DNA of 64,000 bases from Azoarcus sp. CIB (GCF_001190925.1 NZ_CP011072.1:310001-374000), one strand, 5' to 3'. Positions 40,533 to 50,131 are shown, counted from the first letter of the stretch. A program made the numbers and translations. The notes: generated by a model from the letters alone, not told the origin.

Positions 40533-41512
40533 GTTCAGAAGTCAGCATGAGTAGTCGTGATGCGCGTTTGTTGCAGCCGAAGCCCGTGAGAGTGCTCGCC
40601 GTCGTGGTGACCTTCCACCCGGATCCCGAGGTGCTTCAAACGTTGCTGGACAAGCTTGCGGAGCAGGTTGACGAAACTCTGATCGTCGATAACAACCCGG
40701 CGGCGGACGATCGCGTCTGGGAGACCTTGAACGGCGTCGGGGGCGTGCATGCGAAACTCCGGATCGTGCGATGCGGGGATAACCTCGGTATTGCGCGTGC
40801 CTTCAATGTCGGCGTGGACGTTGCGATCCGTGAAGGGTTTTCGCACGTGTTGCTGAGCGACCAGGACAGTCGGCCGGATCGACATATGGTTGATGGACTG
40901 CTGCAGGCCGAGGCGCGTAACGTGGCCCGCGGCCGCAAGGTGGCGGCGGTCGGTCCGGTATATCAGGACGAGGTCACCGGGATCACGTTTCCGGTGCAGG
41001 TCAAGGAGGTCGGAAGGCCGTTCTACACGCGCAAGCACGTCAGTGCGGAGCACCCCGATGTCGAGACGCTGTCACTGATTTCCTCGGGGACTTTGATCCG
41101 TACGGAGGTGCTGGAGGCGATCGGCGGGATGATGGAGCCACTGTTCATCGACTACGTCGATGTCGAGTGGTGTCTTCGGGCGATCGCGCGCGGCTACGTG
41201 GTTGTCGCGACGAACGATGCCGTCATGCATCACAGGCGGGGAGACGAGTGCCTGTCCGTTTGGTTCTTCGGTTGGCGGCCATTCAACGGTTATGGTGCGA
41301 CCAGGCTTTATTATCAGTTCCGCAATTTCGTTTATCTCGCGCGTCTCACGTATATACCCTTGCACTGGAAAGTTCGCGCGTCGTGGTATTGGCTGGGCAA
41401 TTTGTACGCTAATGCGCTGTTCGGGCGTGAAAGATGGAAGTCCGTCGTCGCGATGTTTCGTGGCATCGCGGATGGCGTGCGCGGACGGATGGGCCCAATT
41501 CCGGTACGGTAG
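40529..41512 (+). CDS. GT2 rhamnosyltransferase-like protein
   Basis: 327 residues from the ATG at 40529, overlapping the previous stop by 4 bases. GT-A motifs: V-V-V-T-F-H-P-D-P, I-V-D-N-N-P, N-L-G-I-A-R-A-F-N-V-G, L-L-S-D-Q-D-S-R-P-D and F-I-D-Y-V-D-V-E-W. The S-D-Q-D and D-Y-V-D-V-E-W-C motifs are typical of RfbF/WbbL-like rhamnosyltransferases. A C-terminal membrane-associated region follows. It ends the rightward glycan unit and converges, with 26 bases between, on the leftward set. Confidence 0.87.
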   Translation: MSSEVSMSSRDARLLQPKPVRVLAVVVTFHPDPEVLQTLLDKLAEQVDETLIVDNNPAADDRVWETLNGVGGVHAKLRIVRCGDNLGIARAFNVGVDVAIREGFSHVLLSDQDSRPDRHMVDGLLQAEARNVARGRKVAAVGPVYQDEVTGITFPVQVKEVGRPFYTRKHVSAEHPDVETLSLISSGTLIRTEVLEAIGGMMEPLFIDYVDVEWCLRAIARGYVVVATNDAVMHHRRGDECLSVWFFGWRPFNGYGATRLYYQFRNFVYLARLTYIPLHWKVRASWYWLGNLYANALFGRERWKSVVAMFRGIADGVRGRMGPIPVR

Positions 41513-41538
41513 GGCGCGGTTGCGGCCGATCGTCGTGC

Positions 41539-42555
41539 CTAGCGGATTTGGGGCATGCCGTGCCGCAGTAGTAGCTGGAGTTTGCGCGGCAGTCCAAGAA
41601 AGCCGCGTGCGTAGGTCGACGTCGATGCTTTGCGCGTTTCCTGGGCGCATTTGCGTTCTTGCCGCAGGCGGGAACCTTGACGGACCAAAGCTAGCGGCAC
41701 GTTTGCGTATATTTCACGCAGAAGCCGGTATTGGCGCCGCATCAGGGCGAGCAGGGCGCCTTCGGCCATCAGCGTGAGCAGGTGCAGCGGCAGCAGCAGC
41801 CACACCCACGGCGCCGGTGTGCAGACGGCCAGAACGAAGGTCTTGTTGCGTTCGCTCAGGCGTCGGCGGCGATAGGTGGTGGACAGACGACCTGCGCTCG
41901 CGCGGTTGCCGCCGAAACTTTGTCCTTGCCGATGCCGGTAGGCGCTGCCTGCGGTCACTTCGACCGGATAGCCCGCGAGGCGGGCACGGCAGCAGAGGTA
42001 CATGTCTTCCGCGATCGACTCGAACCATTCGGGGAAGCCGCCGAGCTCGTGCCACAGGCCGCGCGGGATCCACAGGCAGGCGCCGATGACCATCGCGACG
42101 TCGGTACGGTCCGGGGCTAGGTTCGGAACGGGGTTGTAGAAGGGGTCGAGCAGGCAGCCGCGGTCGACGAGTTCGTTTGTCTCCCAGTCGTATTGCGGCA
42201 GGGTGAGGATGCCTGCCGGTTGCTGGCGGCCGGCGTGGGCGAACAGGGTCGACAGGGCGTCGGGGGCGAGGGCGGCGTCGTTGTTGAGCAGTAGCAGGTA
42301 GTCGCCGCGGGCGCGGTCGGCGAGGCGGTTGTTGGCGATGCAGAAGCCGACGTTCGCAGCGCTCGTGATCACCTCGACCTGCGGGTAGCGCTCGCGCAGC
42401 AGGGCGAGCGATGCGTCGGTCGAGGCGTCATCGTGGACGAGAATTTCGACCGCGAAATCGCAGTCCTGGGCGAGTATGGAGTCGATGCAGTCGGCGAGCA
42501 GGGATTCGCCGTTGTAGTTGGCGATGCAGACGGAGCAGACGGGGGCGGTCGTCAT
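41539..42555 (-). CDS. GT2 family glycosyltransferase
   Basis: 338 residues from the ATG at 42555, overlapping the epimerase stop by 4 bases; a longer frame reaches 42579. Motifs: S-V-C-I-A-N-Y-N-G-E-S, V-H-D-D-A-S-T-D, N-V-G-F-C-I-A-N-N, L-L-L-L-N-N-D-A-A-L and E-D-M-Y-L-C-C-R. The last two are typical of rhamnosyl- or galactofuranosyl-transferase-like enzymes. A hydrophobic pair of helices at about residues 245-275 suggests membrane attachment. Last gene of the leftward GT4-epimerase-GT2 set. Confidence 0.87.
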   Translation of the reverse strand: MTTAPVCSVCIANYNGESLLADCIDSILAQDCDFAVEILVHDDASTDASLALLRERYPQVEVITSAANVGFCIANNRLADRARGDYLLLLNNDAALAPDALSTLFAHAGRQQPAGILTLPQYDWETNELVDRGCLLDPFYNPVPNLAPDRTDVAMVIGACLWIPRGLWHELGGFPEWFESIAEDMYLCCRARLAGYPVEVTAGSAYRHRQGQSFGGNRASAGRLSTTYRRRRLSERNKTFVLAVCTPAPWVWLLLPLHLLTLMAEGALLALMRRQYRLLREIYANVPLALVRQGSRLRQERKCAQETRKASTSTYARGFLGLPRKLQLLLRHGMPQIR

Positions 42556-43472
42556 GCCTGGCCGCAATGCCACTGCCACGCGCTGGCGAGACCGTGGGCG
42601 ATCGGTGTCGTGGCGCGCCAGCCGTAGTGGCGATGAGCGCGCGTGGGGTCCAGGACAATGCGCGAGACGTCGACTGCGCGCCCGGGTTCGTAACGGCGCG
42701 GGAGTGGCTGGCCGGCGATCGATTCAATATGCGCGAAGAGATCGTTGAGGCTTAGTCCTTGTCCGCTGGAGGCGTTGAGCACCTGGGTTCCTGCCGGCAT
42801 CGGGCGTGCGAGGATAGTCAGGCAGAGGGCGACGAAATCATCGATGTAGAGGTAATCGCGGACGGTCCTGCCGTCGCCCCAGACCGTGAGGGGACGGTTG
42901 TTGCGCAGGGCTTCGAAGGCGGTCGGGATGATGCCGAATCCCTGGCGAATGCTCTGGCCCGGTCCATACAGGTTGGAAGGGCGCAGGATCGTCGCCCGTG
43001 CGTTGAACTGGGCCGTCCATGCGGTGATGAAGTGCTCCGCCGCGGCCTTGCCGGCGCCGTAGTAGGACTTCGGGCGGATAATGTGGCGTTCGGTCGCGGG
43101 CTCGGTTCCGGCGTCGCCATAGAGCGTGCCGCCTGACGAGAGGTAAAGGAGTTCGCACGAGGGGTGGTCCTGCAGCGCTTGCAGTAGTGCAAGCGTTGTC
43201 CGCAGGTTGCGCTCGAACTCGTGCAGCGGCTTGCCGGCGCTGCTGCCGGGGGTGGAGGCGGAGGCGAGATGGACGACCGCGCGGCATTCGGGCAGCCAGC
43301 GCGCAAATTGTTCGGGGCTGTCGAACACCTCGTCGATGCAGGTGATGTCTGAGCCAGCGTCGGTCTGCGCATGTCCAACGGCGATCAGCGGGATGCCCGT
43401 CTGGGCAAGGGCAGGGGTGAGTGCCGTGCCGACGAAGCCGCCGGCGCCGAGGACCAGGATGGCCTTGCTCAC
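42552..43472 (-). CDS. NAD-dependent sugar epimerase/dehydratase (extended SDR)
   Basis: 306 residues from a GTG at 43472 that overlaps the upstream stop (GTGA); an ATG at 43526 would give 324 residues but a long overlap. Rossmann motif V-L-G-A-G-G-F-V-G, a Ser/Thr-rich active-site strand (L-Y-L-S-S-G-G-T-L-Y-G), catalytic Y-Y-G-A-G-K, and the L-R-P-S-N-L-Y-G-P-G substrate loop of UDP-glucose 4-epimerase-like enzymes. It supplies or modifies a nucleotide sugar for the neighbouring transferases; the substrate is not clear from sequence. Confidence 0.9.
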   Translation of the reverse strand: MSKAILVLGAGGFVGTALTPALAQTGIPLIAVGHAQTDAGSDITCIDEVFDSPEQFARWLPECRAVVHLASASTPGSSAGKPLHEFERNLRTTLALLQALQDHPSCELLYLSSGGTLYGDAGTEPATERHIIRPKSYYGAGKAAAEHFITAWTAQFNARATILRPSNLYGPGQSIRQGFGIIPTAFEALRNNRPLTVWGDGRTVRDYLYIDDFVALCLTILARPMPAGTQVLNASSGQGLSLNDLFAHIESIAGQPLPRRYEPGRAVDVSRIVLDPTRAHRHYGWRATTPIAHGLASAWQWHCGQA

Positions 43473-44617
43473 GCCCGGGTTTCCTGCAGCAGGGTTCGAT
43501 ACAACGTCATGTAGCGCGTTGCGCAATCATCCCAGGTGCCGATTTCGCGGGCGACCCAGTCGCGGGCGGTTTCGCCGGCCTGCCGGTTGGCGTCGGCGGG
43601 TTCGAGGGTGTCGAGGGCTGTCGCGACGTCCGCTGGCGTGTCGCAGAGCCAGCCGGTCTTGCGATGGAAGACGATGTTCTCGTGCGCAGCGAGGCGCGAG
43701 GCGATGATCGGGAGCCCGGCCGCCATCGCTTCGAGCATGACCTGGGGGCGGCCTTCGGCGTGCTGGCTGAGGGTGATCAGGCCACGCGCGGTCGGGAACC
43801 AGTCGTTCATCAGTTGGGCCGGCGCGGCGGGGCCGTGGTAATGCACCCATGCGGGCAGGGCGATCTGCTCCTGCATGGGGCCGAACAGATGGAGTTCGCG
43901 CGCGCCGTCGCGGAAATGCGGCTCGCACCAGTCGAACAGCGGACCCAGCTTGCCGCGCGTGAGCCGCGTCACGGTGAGCCAGCGTGCGGGTGTTGCCGGT
44001 ACGAGGGGGCGGCGGATTGCGAACCAGCCGGGGTCGATGCCGAAGGGGACGAAACGGACCGTGGCCAAGTCGCCGAATTTGTCATTGAGTGCCGGGACCA
44101 TCCATTCGGCATTGGGGCAGATCGCTACGCGGCGCCCGCGCATGGTTCGTCGGAGCAGTGGTGCCATCAGCGGCAGCTTGAGCAGCTGCATGTCGGTTCC
44201 GAGCACTGTGATCAGTGCCGGACGTCCGTTTGCCGGTAGCGGCAGTGCGTTCTGTAGCCAATTGATGTGATAGACGTCCACCTGGCGGCTGCGCGCGTAG
44301 GTGCGACGCAGGAATTGCAGCAGCCTCAACGCATGGGCTGCGCCGCGCGGGGCGCTGTTGCGCAGCAGGTGGGCGATGCCGCCTTTCTGCATCAGTGCCG
44401 CAAGCCACGCGGATTCGTCCGGTGTTGCGGCGGCGCGGACGGCGGGGTGCGACTCGCCAGGCGGCGCCCAGAGTTGCAGTGCGAGGTCGTCGCGGCGGGC
44501 GAGCGCATCGGACAGATGGCGGATGAATAGGCCCCGCCAGTCGGTGAGCGTCGACGGATACGACGTGCTGACCATCAGCACATCGAGAGGAGCGGCTTGA
44601 TCGCTGGGCGGTGGCAT
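43469..44617 (-). CDS. GT4 family glycosyltransferase
   Basis: About 382 residues if started at 44617; in-frame ATGs at 44647, 44674 and 44734 are open and none has a clear ribosome site. The N-terminal strand L-D-V-L-M-V-S-T-S-Y-P, H-I-N-W-L-Q-N, V-L-G-T-D-M-Q-L-L and the C-terminal E-G-R-P-Q-V-M-L-E-A-M-A-A-G-L-P-I-I-A-S (nucleotide-sugar site with the E-x7-E pattern) identify a GT-B retaining enzyme. First gene of the leftward set. Donor unknown. Confidence 0.85.
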   Translation of the reverse strand: MPPPSDQAAPLDVLMVSTSYPSTLTDWRGLFIRHLSDALARRDDLALQLWAPPGESHPAVRAAATPDESAWLAALMQKGGIAHLLRNSAPRGAAHALRLLQFLRRTYARSRQVDVYHINWLQNALPLPANGRPALITVLGTDMQLLKLPLMAPLLRRTMRGRRVAICPNAEWMVPALNDKFGDLATVRFVPFGIDPGWFAIRRPLVPATPARWLTVTRLTRGKLGPLFDWCEPHFRDGARELHLFGPMQEQIALPAWVHYHGPAAPAQLMNDWFPTARGLITLSQHAEGRPQVMLEAMAAGLPIIASRLAAHENIVFHRKTGWLCDTPADVATALDTLEPADANRQAGETARDWVAREIGTWDDCATRYMTLYRTLLQETRA

Positions 44618-44785
44618 CACTTTGTCGATCGGACACAAACCGGGCATACGGTCTGGGATCGCATCCGGATTCATGTGCTGGCTTGAACAACTGGCTATTA
44701 CAGCATGTATTGGATATTCCCACCACGGCGTCATGGGTGCACGGGGGCGTGATCACTTCATCTTGAGGTTTCGACCACGATTGAC

Positions 44786-46120
44786 TCAGAACGGCCGTCG
44801 CAGGTGCCAATGACGAAATTCGGGGTGTTCGCTGCGCAGTGCGGTGACGAGTTGCTGGCCGCTCCAGGGATGACGATGTTCGCCATACAGGTGGCGGTCG
44901 AGGGCGGCGAGTTGGTCGCAGGTCGCAGCGCCGCCCAGATGGCGGGCGAGCGCGAGCAGGCTGGCCGGCCCGGGCGCGCCGATTTCGCGGGACCATTGCA
45001 GCAGGGCCGCGCGGGCGGCGACCGGGTCGTTGTCGTGGCAGGCGCGGCGGATGTGGCGGCGCGTTTTGGTGTCGCGATATCTGCGCGTGAAGGCTGCGCC
45101 TGCGGCCAGAAGCGCGATCGCGGCGAGGAGTGCGGCGCCGGGGATCGTCGCGTTTGTGTGTGCTGCAGGGGCCGTGGGAGCGCTCTGTTGTGCCGGTGCG
45201 AGCGCGGTCGCAGGTGCCACCCGTTCGTCCGTCGCCATTTCGCTCGCGCCGGGCGAAGCCATGACGGCAATGGGGCGTGCCGGAAGCGTGGCCTGTCGCG
45301 GCAGGCCGGCAACGGAATCCCACCACGACAACCGGAGGATGGGGAGCGTGATAGCTCCCCCCTGCCTCGGAACGAGCCGCCAGCTCTGCTCGCGTATGCC
45401 GGTGATCCAGCCGTCTTCTTCGCGCTCTTCGAGGCGCGGCGGTTCCGGATGCACGGAGAAACCGTCCGTGCCAGGGTGGAGCGGGGGAATCTGTGCCGCA
45501 GCGACGCCTTTGGCCTCAATGCGGATCGTGCGCCGCAGCGCTTGCCCGGGGCGCAGTTGCGGCGCGTCCGGTTGCCAGGATTCGGTGAGCGTCACGGCGC
45601 GAGCGGGCAGCCATTCGTCCGCTCGGTGGCCCGCGGGCACCGGGCTGACGTTGCGGGTCAAGGGGGGCGCGTCGATTCGATGTTCGGGCGAGGAGACGCC
45701 GTCGGTGCGCAGCGATACATGGCCGCCCGTGAGCTGCAGGGTGCCGCTCGCGAACGGGAAGACGGCGTAGCGCCGTTCGGTGACGCGATAGCGCTGGCCG
45801 TTGCGCGTCACGTCGTGGATGCTTTCGCCCGAGGGGCGGATATCGGCGAGAGCGGATTCGGGGGCATGGAAGGCGAGTTCGCGCACGCTGACTGCTTGGT
45901 AAAGGCGCAGCGTGTAGCGCGCCTGCGCCTGGACGTGGAGCGTGTCCGGTTGCAGTACCGCCTCGACCCACAGCGCTGGGTCTGAGCGTGCGCTGTTGTC
46001 GGTGTCGTCGGCGTGAATCGGGCTCGGCGCGGTGATGAACAGGGCGACGGTGAGGGACAGTCGCGCCAACATGTGCGTCGTCGCGTGACGGCCGCCCGGG
46101 AGTGCGCCGGATTTCACCAT
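44786..46120 (-). CDS. BatD-like membrane protein
   Basis: 444 residues from the ATG at 46120, which overlaps the upstream stop. An N-terminal signal or anchor, repeated beta-sandwich segments (L-R-P-G-Q-A-L-R-R-T-I-R-I-E-A-K-G; W-R-L-V-P-R-Q-G-G), a transmembrane helix (A-A-L-L-A-A-I-A-L-L-A-A-G-A-A-F) and a cytoplasmic helical tail match BatD (Bacteroides aerotolerance-type). With MoxR and BatA/B it forms a membrane complex of unknown molecular activity. Last gene of the operon. Confidence 0.85.
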   Translation of the reverse strand: MVKSGALPGGRHATTHMLARLSLTVALFITAPSPIHADDTDNSARSDPALWVEAVLQPDTLHVQAQARYTLRLYQAVSVRELAFHAPESALADIRPSGESIHDVTRNGQRYRVTERRYAVFPFASGTLQLTGGHVSLRTDGVSSPEHRIDAPPLTRNVSPVPAGHRADEWLPARAVTLTESWQPDAPQLRPGQALRRTIRIEAKGVAAAQIPPLHPGTDGFSVHPEPPRLEEREEDGWITGIREQSWRLVPRQGGAITLPILRLSWWDSVAGLPRQATLPARPIAVMASPGASEMATDERVAPATALAPAQQSAPTAPAAHTNATIPGAALLAAIALLAAGAAFTRRYRDTKTRRHIRRACHDNDPVAARAALLQWSREIGAPGPASLLALARHLGGAATCDQLAALDRHLYGEHRHPWSGQQLVTALRSEHPEFRHWHLRRPF

Positions 46121-47682
46121 GGCCGCGGAGCCTCTCCGCTCTGGCGCCGGCGGTTTTCGAGTTCGAGCTTGCGGCGCAGCAGTCCCGCCGGTTCGTCCGG
46201 GACGCGGCGCAGCCACTGTTCGGCGAGACGTTCGGCTTCCTGTTCGTGCGTGTCGCGGCTGGCGACGGGAGCGGGAGGGGGCGAGGATGCGGACGACGGG
46301 GCGTTCCGGCGGGGAGGCGGCGGAGTGTCCCGTGCGCCCTGCCCCGATTGCGGTGGGGGCGGGCGTTTCATCAGTTCGCGCACCAGATCGCGGTTGTGGA
46401 GGATGTCGGGGTCGTCGGGGCGTCGTTGCAGTGCCGTGTCGTACGCCTGCAGGGCTTCGTCGAGGCGCTGCAGGCGCGCCAGTGCGTTGCCCCGGTTGTA
46501 GAGGGAGTCGGCATCGTCGAATGGTTCCAGCAGCGCGGCCGCGTCGGCATAGGCCCCGGCGCGATAGTGCGCGACGGCTTTCCAGCGGGCGTCGGTGAAT
46601 CGGGTGGCCGCGGTTTCGGCGGCGCCGTTGCGCAGGGCCGCCATCGCGCGCTGGTCGGGGCGCTGCCACCAGTCGCCGAAATCGCCAGCGTTCGCGGCGG
46701 GCGGGGGCATCAGGAGGACCGCGGCGAGCAGCGTGAAGATGCCGCGGCGGAAGGCGAGGGTGGCGAAGGGCAGCAGCAGCACCAACAGCCAGGGGCCGAA
46801 CTCGCGCGGTGTCGAGGTCGTCGGGATCTGTTCCTGCCGCAAGATCGATGCTGTGTCGAGATGGGCGAGGAGGGCGCTGACGTCGTGGTCGTCCGTGCGC
46901 CGGGCGAGATCCAGTCCGCCGCTCGCCAGGATGGCGTCGTGCAGGGCTCCCTGCGCATCGTTCTCGGCTCCAAGTTGTAGAAGCGAGACACGCACGCCCG
47001 CCGCCTGTAGCTCGGCGACGGCCTGCAGCGCGGGCGCGGAAGCTGCGCCGCCTGCGCGGAGCCAGAGCACGTCGCGTGTTGCAGCGCCGCTCCGCGCCAA
47101 CAGGTTCGCCGCCATCCGCAGCGCGCGTTCCGGGCGGTCGCCGGCGATGGGGAGGACGTCTGGCGCCAGTTCGGTGACGAGCATGCGCAGCGTCGCGGTG
47201 TCGGTCGTCGGTGGTGCGAGGAGGTAGGGCTCCTCCGCGTACGCGACCAGCGCGGTCTGGCCTTCGGGCATGCGGGCTAGGAGGTCGAGCAGTTCGACCT
47301 GCAGGGCCTCGACGAGGGAGGCGCCGTCGCGCGCATCTTCAAGGGCTGGTGACACGTCTGCCACCAGCACGCGCATCGCGTCGCTGCGCAGCGCAACGTC
47401 AGTCCGGCCCTTCAGGGCGGGCCCCGCCAGCGCGATGATCGCGGGCGTCAGGCCGACGGCGATCAGCATGCGAGCGGTGCCACGGTGCCCGGTCTGCGCC
47501 GGATCGACCAGATGGGGCAGTAGGTCGGCGTCGACCACTCCGGTCCAGTTGCCGAATTGGGCGCGGGGGTTGCGGGCGAGCAGCCATGGCAGTGCCCAGC
47601 AGGGCAGCAGCGCCAGCAGCCACCAAGGACGCAGCAAGGTGAAGTCCGCTAAGCCGACGACTATTTCGCTGGCGGGATTCAT
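46114..47682 (-). CDS. BatB/BatC-type fusion: VWA domain plus TPR
   Basis: 522 residues from the ATG at 47682 (4-base overlap with batA). Two N-terminal helices, a von Willebrand A domain (about 90-300), another helix pair (P-W-L-L-V-L-L-L-P-F-A-T-L-A; F-T-L-L-A-A-V-L-L-M), then TPR repeats (D-S-L-Y-N-R-G-N-A-L-A-R-L) and a Pro-rich tail. The metal site reads V-A-D-V-S-P-A-L: D-x-S is kept but the second Ser of D-x-S-x-S is Ala, so metal binding may be weak or lost, unlike BatA. In many bacteria BatB and BatC are separate genes. Confidence 0.88.
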   Translation of the reverse strand: MNPASEIVVGLADFTLLRPWWLLALLPCWALPWLLARNPRAQFGNWTGVVDADLLPHLVDPAQTGHRGTARMLIAVGLTPAIIALAGPALKGRTDVALRSDAMRVLVADVSPALEDARDGASLVEALQVELLDLLARMPEGQTALVAYAEEPYLLAPPTTDTATLRMLVTELAPDVLPIAGDRPERALRMAANLLARSGAATRDVLWLRAGGAASAPALQAVAELQAAGVRVSLLQLGAENDAQGALHDAILASGGLDLARRTDDHDVSALLAHLDTASILRQEQIPTTSTPREFGPWLLVLLLPFATLAFRRGIFTLLAAVLLMPPPAANAGDFGDWWQRPDQRAMAALRNGAAETAATRFTDARWKAVAHYRAGAYADAAALLEPFDDADSLYNRGNALARLQRLDEALQAYDTALQRRPDDPDILHNRDLVRELMKRPPPPQSGQGARDTPPPPRRNAPSSASSPPPAPVASRDTHEQEAERLAEQWLRRVPDEPAGLLRRKLELENRRRQSGEAPRPW

Positions 47683-48698
47683 GCGCGCGCCACCTCGGTG
47701 GGGGGCCGCCGGCGGCGCAAGCCGAGGACCACGGTGATGAGCAGTGCGGCGGCGAGCGGCCAAGGATAAAGCTCATGAGCGGGGCGCATCGCGACCTGTC
47801 CGAGGGCCTGCGGCTCGAGGCGATCGACGAGGCGGTAGAAATCGGCCAGCGCCCGCTCGTCGGTGGCGCGCCGGTAGGTGCCGCCGGTCTGATCGGCGAG
47901 TGCCTGCAGCGTCGTTTCGTCGAGATCGGCCACGGGGGCGACTGCGATTTCGGCGCTTTGTGCGGGTACCGTTGCCCGCGCCGGTTCCGCGCCGATGCCG
48001 ACCACATGGATGCGAAGGCCTTCGCGCCGGGCGATCCAGCCGGCCTGCGCCGGGGACAGTTGGCCGGCGGTGTTGGCACCGTCGGTGAGCAGGACGAGTA
48101 CGCGCTCGCTGCCGTGGAATTCGCGCAGGCGGGTAGTGGCGAGCGCGATCGCGTCACCGAGAGCGGTTTCCCGCCCCGCGAGGCCGATCGCGGTGTCGTC
48201 GAGCGCGGCGTGCACCGTGTTCAGGTCGAACGTGAGCGGGGTGTGCAGGTAGGCCTGTTTGCCGAACACGATCAGGCCCATGCGGTCGCCGTCGCGGCGG
48301 GCGACGAAGTGCTGTGCGAGCCGGCGCGCAGCGTCCAGGCGTGCCACAGGTGCGCCGTCGAGGCGGAGGTCGGCGGTCGCCATGCTGGCCGACACGTCCA
48401 GCGCGAGCATCAGTTCGCGGCCGCTGACCGGCAGCGTCGTCGGGTCGGCGGGGCCCAAGGGCCGCGCCGCAGCAAGTACCAGAAGCATCCACGCCAGCGT
48501 CGCGAGGACGAGGTCGAGGTTGGCTCGCGTGCGCGCCGACCGTTGCGCGCGCGCCTGCGGGTCGGCAGTCGCAGACTCTGCGAAGAGCGTAAGGGACGGG
48601 ACGTGCAGGACTGCACTTCTGCCTGCCGGGGGCAGCCAGCGGCGGACCAGCCAGGGCGCCGGCAGGAGCATCAGCAGCCACGGCCATAGGAAGCTCAT
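47679..48698 (-). CDS. batA: BatA VWA-domain membrane protein
   Basis: 339 residues. An N-terminal hydrophobic helix, a second helix near residue 70, a VWA domain with an intact metal-ion site L-A-L-D-V-S-A-S-M and the later L-L-T-D-G-A-N-T, and a C-terminal helix. This aerotolerance-type arrangement interacts with MoxR ATPases. It overlaps both neighbours by 4 bases. Confidence 0.9.
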   Translation of the reverse strand: MSFLWPWLLMLLPAPWLVRRWLPPAGRSAVLHVPSLTLFAESATADPQARAQRSARTRANLDLVLATLAWMLLVLAAARPLGPADPTTLPVSGRELMLALDVSASMATADLRLDGAPVARLDAARRLAQHFVARRDGDRMGLIVFGKQAYLHTPLTFDLNTVHAALDDTAIGLAGRETALGDAIALATTRLREFHGSERVLVLLTDGANTAGQLSPAQAGWIARREGLRIHVVGIGAEPARATVPAQSAEIAVAPVADLDETTLQALADQTGGTYRRATDERALADFYRLVDRLEPQALGQVAMRPAHELYPWPLAAALLITVVLGLRRRRPPTEVARA

Positions 48699-49174
48699 GG
48701 CGCGTTGGTCCTCAGCCAGCGCCGCGCGAGTTCCAGCAGGGCCCGGGTTTCACTGTCGGTCAGTGCCGGAGTCGCTGTTGCGGGGCGATACGGCAATGTG
48801 TCCAGCACGGCGCCCGCGCCGGAGACGAATTCGCCTTGCCCACCATGCGCGTCGAGAAAGTCCAGCCATGCGGCGCCGCTCAGGCCCGCCGTGGGCGCTT
48901 CCGGGAAACGCCATCGTGCGTAGCGGCGGAGGACTGCGCCGATGCCGCGCGCGAGCTCGACCGCGTCGTGCGTGTGCGCGCAGGTCCGCGCGACGATGTC
49001 GAGTTTGCGCAGGGCGGCCCGCAGCGGACGCCCGCGCCTGTGACGGCGCACCAACCAGACTGCGATGACGATCGCTGCCGCAAGGAGAACCCACCAGCCG
49101 GGCGCGGGCGGCCATAGCCCGGGGGGCGGCGGCAGGTGGATGTCGCGAAGCTGGTCGATCGAGGCCGTGATCAT
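48695..49174 (-). CDS. DUF4381 membrane protein of the MoxR-Bat operon
   Basis: 159 residues with an N-terminal I-D-Q-L-R-D-I-H-L-P-P-P-P segment, one transmembrane helix (W-W-V-L-L-A-A-A-I-V-I-A-V-W-L-V) and a helical cytoplasmic domain (Y-A-R-W-R-F-P; S-G-A-A-W-L-D-F-L-D). This is the standard DUF4381 layout found between DUF58 and BatA genes. Function unknown; probably a structural member of the complex. Confidence 0.88.
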   Translation of the reverse strand: MITASIDQLRDIHLPPPPGLWPPAPGWWVLLAAAIVIAVWLVRRHRRGRPLRAALRKLDIVARTCAHTHDAVELARGIGAVLRRYARWRFPEAPTAGLSGAAWLDFLDAHGGQGEFVSGAGAVLDTLPYRPATATPALTDSETRALLELARRWLRTNAP

Positions 49175-50124
49175 CTAGCCGCCGTGGGTCGGATCAGCGT
49201 CGCGAGCGTTCGCAGCGGGTCGTCGTGCGTGGCGAGGGGCAGGAGCGTTGCGCCGAGACGCCGCGCCAATGCGGCGAGCCGTTCGCTGCGTTCGCGAAAC
49301 GGTGCGCCGTATGCGTCGCGTGCGGCCGGATCGCGCAGGTCCAGCGTCCGTTCGCCGTCCCGAGCGGCAATGCGGTAGATGCCCGGAGGCGGCGGCGCGG
49401 ATTCGATGGTGTCGAAGACGCGTACCAGGGTGATGCCCGACGCGCCGCGCAGCGTCGCGAGGGCCCGCTCGCCCGCCGCATCGAGGTGGTGGAAGTCGGA
49501 CAGCACGATCGCGTGGCTGCCCGGGCGAACGGGGTGTGCGAAGGCGCGTAGCGCGGCGGCGAACGCATCCGGTCCGGAGCTTGAACGTGGCTGCGCGGCG
49601 GCCGCGACGAGTTGGTGGATCAATCCGAGGGCGCCGCGTTCGCGTCCGCATGTCGGCTGTTCGCGATGCGCGTGGCCGTCGTGGACGGTGCCGCCGATGC
49701 GATCACCGACGTCGATGGTCGCCCAGGCGAGCAGCGCGGCCGTGCGTGCCGCCACGACGGACTTGAACGCGCAGCGCGTCCCGAAGCGCATAGTCGGACC
49801 CAGATCGACGAACACCCGGACCGGCCGCTCGCGCTCTTCATGGAAGAGTTTCGTGAACGGTTGCCCGCGCCGCGCCGTGTGTCGCCAGTCCATGTTGCGC
49901 GGATCGTCGCCGCTCTGGTAGGGGCGCACCTCGGCGAAATCGAGCCCCGCGCCGAGTCGCGGGCTGCGATGCGTTCCGCCGCTCGCGCCATTCCCCATGC
50001 CCCTTGTCGCGCGCAGCGCGGCGACCTGGGCCCGTAGCGCGATCAGATCGTGGTGCGTCGGCGCGATGTTACTGGTCTGCACGGTCGGCTGGCCGGTCGT
50101 TGCGGCGTTCGTGTCACAGTGCAA
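49171..50124 (-). CDS. DUF58 protein (VWA-like partner of MoxR)
   Basis: 317 residues. The DUF58 hallmark Y-Q-S-G-D-D-P-R-N-M-D-W-R-H-T-A-R is present, followed by K-L-F-H-E-E-R-E-R-P-V and a VWA-like V-F-V-D-L-G-P-T-M strand, L-S-D-F-H-H-L and a C-terminal L-R-D-P-A-A-R-D-A-Y. DUF58 proteins are predicted substrates or partners of MoxR ATPases. The start is uncertain by up to 30 residues. It lies 7 bases after moxR. Confidence 0.92.
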   Translation of the reverse strand: MHCDTNAATTGQPTVQTSNIAPTHHDLIALRAQVAALRATRGMGNGASGGTHRSPRLGAGLDFAEVRPYQSGDDPRNMDWRHTARRGQPFTKLFHEERERPVRVFVDLGPTMRFGTRCAFKSVVAARTAALLAWATIDVGDRIGGTVHDGHAHREQPTCGRERGALGLIHQLVAAAAQPRSSSGPDAFAAALRAFAHPVRPGSHAIVLSDFHHLDAAGERALATLRGASGITLVRVFDTIESAPPPPGIYRIAARDGERTLDLRDPAARDAYGAPFRERSERLAALARRLGATLLPLATHDDPLRTLATLIRPTAAR

Positions 50125-50131
50125 GCCACGC

